Below, in pieces: positions 58,718-64,000 of a stretch of DNA of 64,000 bases (position 1 is the first letter of the stretch; the number at the start of each line of letters is the position of its first letter). The stretch is taken from contig BCKC01000011.1 in assembly GCA_001600455.1 (NCBI GenBank), positions 771,835 through 835,834 of the forward strand, read 5' to 3'. The notes under the pieces are model-generated. The model ran no database searches. It was not told the DNA's origin and was given only the letters and a program-made list of their open reading frames with translations. This DNA is from Endocalyx cinctus. Taxonomy: Eukaryota; Ascomycota; Sordariomycetes; Amphisphaeriales; Apiosporaceae. A program made the position numbers and the translations under genes.

Positions 58718-60534
58718 TTTGTATTGTATTTAAAGCTTATGTAGGTGCTAAGGCGGTTGATCTTTGATGATGACTGATCAGAACTCGAAAATTGTTGATA
58801 GTTGTATAATTATATCATCATTCATCACCAGAAACCCAAGTGAACATCGGGTCAATTTATAGACGTTGGACCAGGCGTCGTCTAAGCCCGAGGTCATTTT
58901 TAAGCCTATAAGGTATCAGCAAAGCAGTAGTTCCTTCGTGAGGAAGATCAGCGAAACAAATGCCGAATCAAGATTTTTCATATAAGCAGCTTACAGCCCT
59001 GCTGACCAGAGTTTACTCGGGGTCATCCTGAGGGCTCTGAGGTATAATACTACCGAGGCCTTCATGGTTGTTGGAATGAACTCTATCACTGTCACACTTC
59101 GTATAACAGTTTCAAGCTCAATATCTAACCGTATGCCACTGTTCAATTGGCTAGAACTAGCACAAAGACAAGAAAGCTTACTTTGTCATCAGTGAAAGCA
59201 TATAGTAGGATTATAATAGAGTTTTGTGTGTAATATTTGCATGGCTTACCTTCGTATGTAAAAGATGACTCTCCCACCTAACGGCTACAACTATTTGTAA
59301 CTTAATTAATGTAAAAACCCACTAAGAGTTTCTGTTAGAAAGTAGCGTTAATGACATAATAAATCAGGGACAGAAACAATCAGTCGCGATAAAACTCGGG
59401 ACGGCAGACAAACTAGCAAAAGTCCATATTAACTACCTAAGAGCACTTTATTCGCGTCAGCCATCCCGATCAGCAGCCACTCAGAACGGGCTACAACAAG
59501 CAAACCATGCTAGCTAAACAGATAAAAGAACATGGTGGATATATTCAATGGATTCTGATCAAAGTGAAAAATCAAGAGGCTAGTGCTTGAACGAGCGACC
59601 ACTACGATAGTTGTATAAACGAAAGGTGCATCAGCCACCAATGCTAATGGAGCTGACAGGAATTCTGAAGGATTTCAGCACAAGATACGCAATTGTGCGA
59701 CGTCCCCCTCTTCAGGTTTACCGTAAGTCTACTTAGATAGATATCTATGTAATAAAGCCAATGGAAACCAGAGTTATAACTATTAGTTCAGTTCATGCAT
59801 ATATTCCCCAGAATGTATGTCAAGGGAGGTAGCTTGCCGCTTCGCATGTAGTGGCTCATTACTTTCGACGTCCCATGTTTAATACATCAAAGCTGAACCC
59901 CCCTTACGAGATGCCTAAGCGCTTATTTGTTCCTGTATACTAATGAGTCCGAATCGTATTCTAATAAAGCCCAATATATAGGGGTTGGAGAGAGGAAGCC
60001 AGTAACTAGACCTACGTAGAAGTTATTTATCAAGCGTCTTGGGACGAGCAAAAACGGTTCGCTAAATGGATACTAAGTAACTGGTACAAATTATATCCAT
60101 TTGTGTGGTGAATTTAACTCTAATTAACTTATTAGAGAGCCGAACCATATTTGATACCGTGCGAAATTATAAAAAATTCACCTTTATCATAACTAAGGTG
60201 AGTATCTGGACTAATTAGGACTTATAAATCGAATATGCCGTCCCCGTTCGCGGACCTATGCTTAGTCAACTTAGGGGATTCTCTAGTTAGCTCAGGACAC
60301 CACCGGAAGTGCCACATTAATGCAACAAGTTCCGCACGTCCCGACACCGAAAGGAATTGTGTCAAAGTCAGGTTGACGTAATATCGTAAGCTGATATACT
60401 AGCTATGCTCCTTGGGCCCCTACCTATTCGCATTCTATGAAACTTACACGAATAGTTAGCGTCTGCGCTTCGCCGAACGTGGTTGTTTCCAGGCTCGACA
60501 ATTGTACCCGAAACTGTCTTTCATATTCTTAGAT
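58718..60534. other. AT-rich gene-free spacer
   Basis: About 1.8 kb. I see the TATA-like element of the small peptide gene near 58855 and nothing else that can be supported. Confidence 0.6.
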
Positions 60535-60918
60535 ATGATTCGTCACATTGTCACTATCGCTGTTATGTTCACGCGGTATAAAAGTCATATCGGATGTCAT
60601 GATAAAGTAAATACATGGAAGTCTAGTTCTATTACGCCCTCTTTTTCCATCGGTGTGGAGGTCGGAATCACGGATAAAAACCGACGCGTAGCGATCGGCG
60701 GTGTGGATGTCGGTCCTGGAGCCCCCATCTTAGAAAGTGGTCAGCAGATAGTAGTCTGTAGACCGACATCGAATCAGATATCAGCAAATAATGAGATCCT
60801 GTTCGCTGTATCACGAGGGCTCGAGGGAGACGTAGGCCCGCCGCTTATTTTCCAGAAGATAATTATCGGCGATACTGTGAGCTCACGGATGTTGTGTAAC
60901 GCTAATCCGGAGAAGTGA
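60535..60918 (+). CDS. Short hypothetical ORF, possibly the 3' part of a gene
   Basis: An open frame from ATG 60535 to TGA 60918 gives 127 aa. The second half looks coding: SFSIGVEVGITDKNRRVAIG, GGVDVGPGAPILESGQQIV, FAVSRGLEGDVGPPLIFQK, with GC-rich third positions, unlike the flanks. The N-terminus (MIRHIVTIAVMFTRYKSHIG) is weakly hydrophobic. The frame stays open upstream to about 60490, where TTTCCAG before GCTCGACAA could be an acceptor, so an unseen upstream exon is possible. No family is recognised. Confidence 0.45.
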   Translation: MIRHIVTIAVMFTRYKSHIGCHDKVNTWKSSSITPSFSIGVEVGITDKNRRVAIGGVDVGPGAPILESGQQIVVCRPTSNQISANNEILFAVSRGLEGDVGPPLIFQKIIIGDTVSSRMLCNANPEK

Positions 60919-62285
60919 TGAAATATGACGGGGTAAGAGTGGAGGAAGGGTGGAGAAGGAGGTAGTTGGCTTAAGATTAAGGTGTAATTAGCCCGTGAGC
61001 TTGTTACCGCAAATGGTCACTTTAGTTAATATAATTAGTTTACTATGTACACATGGACATCATGATACTATGTAGTGCATCGAGAAACAATTTGTTCGCT
61101 GGCATAAGGTGTATCATAGCATAAAATCTGGATCAAATAAAATAGAATTGAACAGTCTAAAATTTTATATACAACGTACTGAAGCATGCAGATAGATAAT
61201 TACTTGCTATGTAAGTTTAGGAGCAATTGTTATGTACCCCAAAAACTTTACTGATATGGGTATGGTCTGAGGCTCTGTTCCAGGGTACCCTTGTTCGTAT
61301 GAACCGCATATCTGGGATCAGTCTAGCGTAATAAAGGAGAGAAGATTCACCGAAGCGAGCGTCTCGAGGGCTATACAGAGTATTCTTTCCAGGGGTTGAC
61401 TGATCTCGATGATGAAAATGATCATAAATCCGCTTTGTGGCCGTAATAGGAAACTAGGGAGAGAATACCTCAAAGCTCCGCCGAAGGAAGAGACAAAACA
61501 TTATATGGACCTCTCTACGAGACGTTATTGAAAAAATGCAAGGTATAAGTAGTGTATTGTAAGTTTACAGATCATCCATTGATTTCCATATATCCCACCC
61601 CATATAAGTTTACATGGCGAAATAGAGCTATCGTGGATTTGACATAAGCAATGATACATGTGCAGCAATTAGAAAGCAGAGCTTCTCTATTATAATAAAT
61701 ATTTCTAATTCTCATCTGTACTTATCTATGAAAAAATATGTTTAGAGCTAAGTAAACTCGACGGCCCGAAAAGAAACGTTCTAGACGCACAGGCAGCAGA
61801 CAGATTAATATGAGATTCTCCAACGCTCAAAATTTCTGCTCCGCGTCGAGTGTAGCTTGGCATCGGATCTTCGGCACGTTTTTTTTTCGTTTATCTTAAC
61901 AAACTTAACAAACTTAACAGAGCCAAGACTCATTCGTGAATTTCAGGTTAGCTAAAGTTAAGTCAGGATGAAATTCCGCTCCAGCTAATTTCAAGGGCCA
62001 AGTTTTTGGCGGGCCTTATATGGGGATGGCATCACGACAACTTGGCGAATACTTGGCAAGCACATATATTGTAACTCTTAGGATCAATCCAGTGAATCTT
62101 ACTCGTTATTTTTAGCAATGCTTATTTTCGTAAGAAATTTTTCTTTCATTTAAATACCCTTTCCCCCTTTCGCTGCGGACAATCGTATTTCCCATCAGTC
62201 GCATCCGAAACGAACAAGGTCAGGTTGGGAAAACCACGGAATGAGCTGAAAAGAACCAAAGGCCTACCACGCCAAGAACAGAAAG
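60919..62285. other. Spacer upstream of the cutinase-family gene
   Basis: AT-rich, about 1.4 kb. ATTTAAATA at 62150-62158 is a possible TATA-like element about 130 bases before the next ATG. No gene is supported. Confidence 0.6.
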
Positions 62286-63302
62286 ATGCATTTCCCATCC
62301 GCTCCCCTCACGCTCGCCTCAGCGTCTGTGGTCATCCTCACGCTCGCCGCCTTCCCTACCGCCCAGGCGCAGCGGGTAGCCGGCGACTGCAAGCCGTACC
62401 AAATCTTCGTGGCGCGGGGATCCGCGGAGGAGTACCCGGGCCGGCCGGGCCCGTTCCTAACCGAGGTGTGCGACAGGTTAGGCGGCGACGACGCGTGCGA
62501 CTACGAGGATATCGTCTACCCGGCGAACGCGTCCATCTCGGGGCCGGGAGCCTTCTGCCCTTCGGTCGGCAAGGGCGCCGCCAACGGCCAGAAGCAGCTG
62601 ACCGAGTACGCGGAGCGGTGCCCGGACGCCGACTTGATCCTCGTCGGATACTCGCAGGGCGCTTCCGTCGTAGGCGACGTGCTGGGCGGCGGCGGCGGTC
62701 CGATCTTCGATTGCGTGCAGCCCGATAACCCGGCCTTGAACAGGACGTCGAGTCCTGGAGCTAATAGTAAGAATCTCGTCTTTTCTTTCGCCCCATTTCT
62801 TTCTTGGGGCTCTCGGTCGCTTCATCTATGAACAGGAATGGTACAATTATGAAAAATGTGCTAACGTAGGGCGCTAGTTGTCGCCTCGATCATGTTCGGC
62901 TCCGTGCGACACACGGCGAATCAAACCTACAACTACGGCAACGGCTCTGCCTTCAACGGAAACCGGGCGCGCGAGGGCGAGCAGCTGGCCGGGTTAAACC
63001 AGTTTGCCGACATCATCCGCGAATGGTGCACTCACGGCGATCCCGTCTGCGCCGTAGGAAGCGAGCCCGTCATCAACGAGATGCACTGGGGTTACTTCGA
63101 CATGTTTATGGACGAGGCAGCTGACTGGCTTGTTACGACGGCGCGGGGTAAAGCAGTCAGTGATAATGATGATGGAGACAGCGAAACAGATGATGTGTCT
63201 ACTAGCGTAGACGACTCGGAGAATATGGCCACCAAGGAGCTGCGGGGTCCAGGAATAGTCATGACAGTTGCCGTCCTCCTGATGTCGATATTCTTCCTGT
63301 AA
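62286..63302 (+). CDS. Cutinase/acetylxylan-esterase family (CE5) esterase, GPI-anchor-like
   Basis: Exons are 62286-62766 and 62878-63302 (intron 111 nt, phase 1, AATA|GTAAGA...GCTAG|TTGTC), giving 301 aa. CE5 enzymes are secreted serine hydrolases that cut cutin or acetyl groups on xylan. A signal peptide ends near PTAQAQR. The mature enzyme shows CKPYQIFVARGSAEEYPG, the nucleophile motif VGYSQGASVVG (Ser near 123), MFGSVRHTANQTYNYGN, then WCTHGDPVCA (catalytic Asp) and NEMHWGYFD (catalytic His). Cys residues occur at the usual positions. After the domain comes an acidic Ser/Asp-rich linker (DNDDGDSETDDVSTSVDDSE) and a hydrophobic end (GIVMTVAVLLMSIFFL), which suggests GPI anchoring to the cell surface. 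The acceptor closer to the donor (ACGTAG) would put a TAG in frame and is rejected. Confidence 0.92.
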
Positions 63303-64000
63303 TGGATCATGGAATATTTTACAAGATAACAAAGTTAATACGTAATAAATAATATTAATTTAGTAATAACCATCAAATATTTGATTGATTATGGAAAAGT
63401 TATTTTTCCAAGTGAAAACCCAAACCACGCTCCCCTAATATATTTATAAAGTCGACCATACATTTTTGCCTTGGAAAATTGCTTATGCCTGACTTTACGA
63501 ATGCCTGAGTTTGCGAAGGGTCTTCTACACGCCTCTACGGAACCATCTTTAAAAACCCCTGTCGTTTTCTTATCTTATCTTTTCCGTGTAACACAGTAAA
63601 ATTTGTAAACTCAGGACGCTCTGTGGGCTGCAAGCTCACCTCCCGTATAAAAGTCGCTATCATTTGGAGTAGTTAGTTATTTTTCTGTTTTTTCTTTTTT
63701 TTTTTTCCGTACCTGAGAATACCGAAGAATGAAGATGTCAAGACATAGCATTAAAGTTACCACCACCCATATCCGATATGAAAAGATTATTCATTGGTAC
63801 ATACAGTGTCTCTAAGCAGTGCATTATAGAATATTACATTATTATCAGCAGTTGGTCTTCAAAGTGCTCGCTGTAGCGTGCGGGGGCGCAGCTACACGGG
63901 TGGAATTACTTCGCCAGACTGACAAGTCAGCTTCGCTTGTACATAATGGCTGTACCGTGGCAGTGTTGTAAAATACATATATACTATCCTTCAAGAAATT
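63303..64000. other. 3' flank to window end
   Basis: About 700 bases of AT-rich sequence with a T run near 63699-63708. No gene can be supported up to the window edge. Confidence 0.6.

Noticed and set aside
62767..62869. Shorter intron in the cutinase-family gene ending at ACGTAG
   Set aside because: It leaves the wrong phase and an in-frame TAG; GCTAG at 62873-62877 restores the frame and IVASIMFG.

Overview
This window is nuclear DNA from a filamentous ascomycete (Pezizomycotina, most likely Sordariomycetes; the order cannot be fixed from the sequence). The reasons are: many introns of about 50-130 nt with GTRNGT-like donors, CTRAY-like branch sites and YAG acceptors; GC-rich exons set in AT-rich spacers; a HET-domain gene; a fungal class I terpene cyclase; a cutinase-family gene; and fungal orthologues of MRH4, ARL3/ARFRP1, RRP45 and CWC15. 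I see no bacterial features, CRISPR array, rRNA or convincing tRNA.

Region 1 (1-22.6 kb) carries conserved housekeeping genes separated by long spacers: eIF3a (3' end cut by the window edge), a heterotrimeric G-protein gamma subunit, an Rdx/SelT-SelW-SelH family CxxC protein, the PP1 catalytic subunit, the mitochondrial DEAD-box helicase MRH4, and a three-exon multi-membrane-span protein with an AT-hook-like motif. Region 2 (22.6-32.7 kb) looks accessory. It holds a spliced C2H2-like protein with a proline-rich duplication, a large HET-domain protein with N-terminal membrane segments, and an FAD-dependent aromatic-ring monooxygenase. Region 3 (33.4-38 kb) is compact and conserved (ARL3, RRP45, CWC15), followed by an APH-fold kinase-like gene that has lost both key aspartates.

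Region 4 (39.3-46.5 kb) is the most notable part. A five-exon cytochrome P450 and a four-exon terpene cyclase are transcribed divergently from a shared 1.3-kb spacer, with an aldehyde dehydrogenase next door. Together they could cyclise a prenyl diphosphate, hydroxylate the product and oxidise an alcohol or aldehyde towards an acid, so this is a candidate small terpenoid biosynthetic cluster. Region 5 (48.3-63.3 kb) holds an F-box/ankyrin protein, a secreted protein with a dibasic site, a seven-exon second P450, a 43-residue secreted peptide gene, a short hypothetical ORF and a GPI-anchor-like cutinase-family esterase. It is gene-poor and rich in homopolymers, minisatellites and AT-rich spacer.

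All exon joins were inferred by hand from frame, splice-site and family-motif continuity. No alignment or RNA evidence was available.
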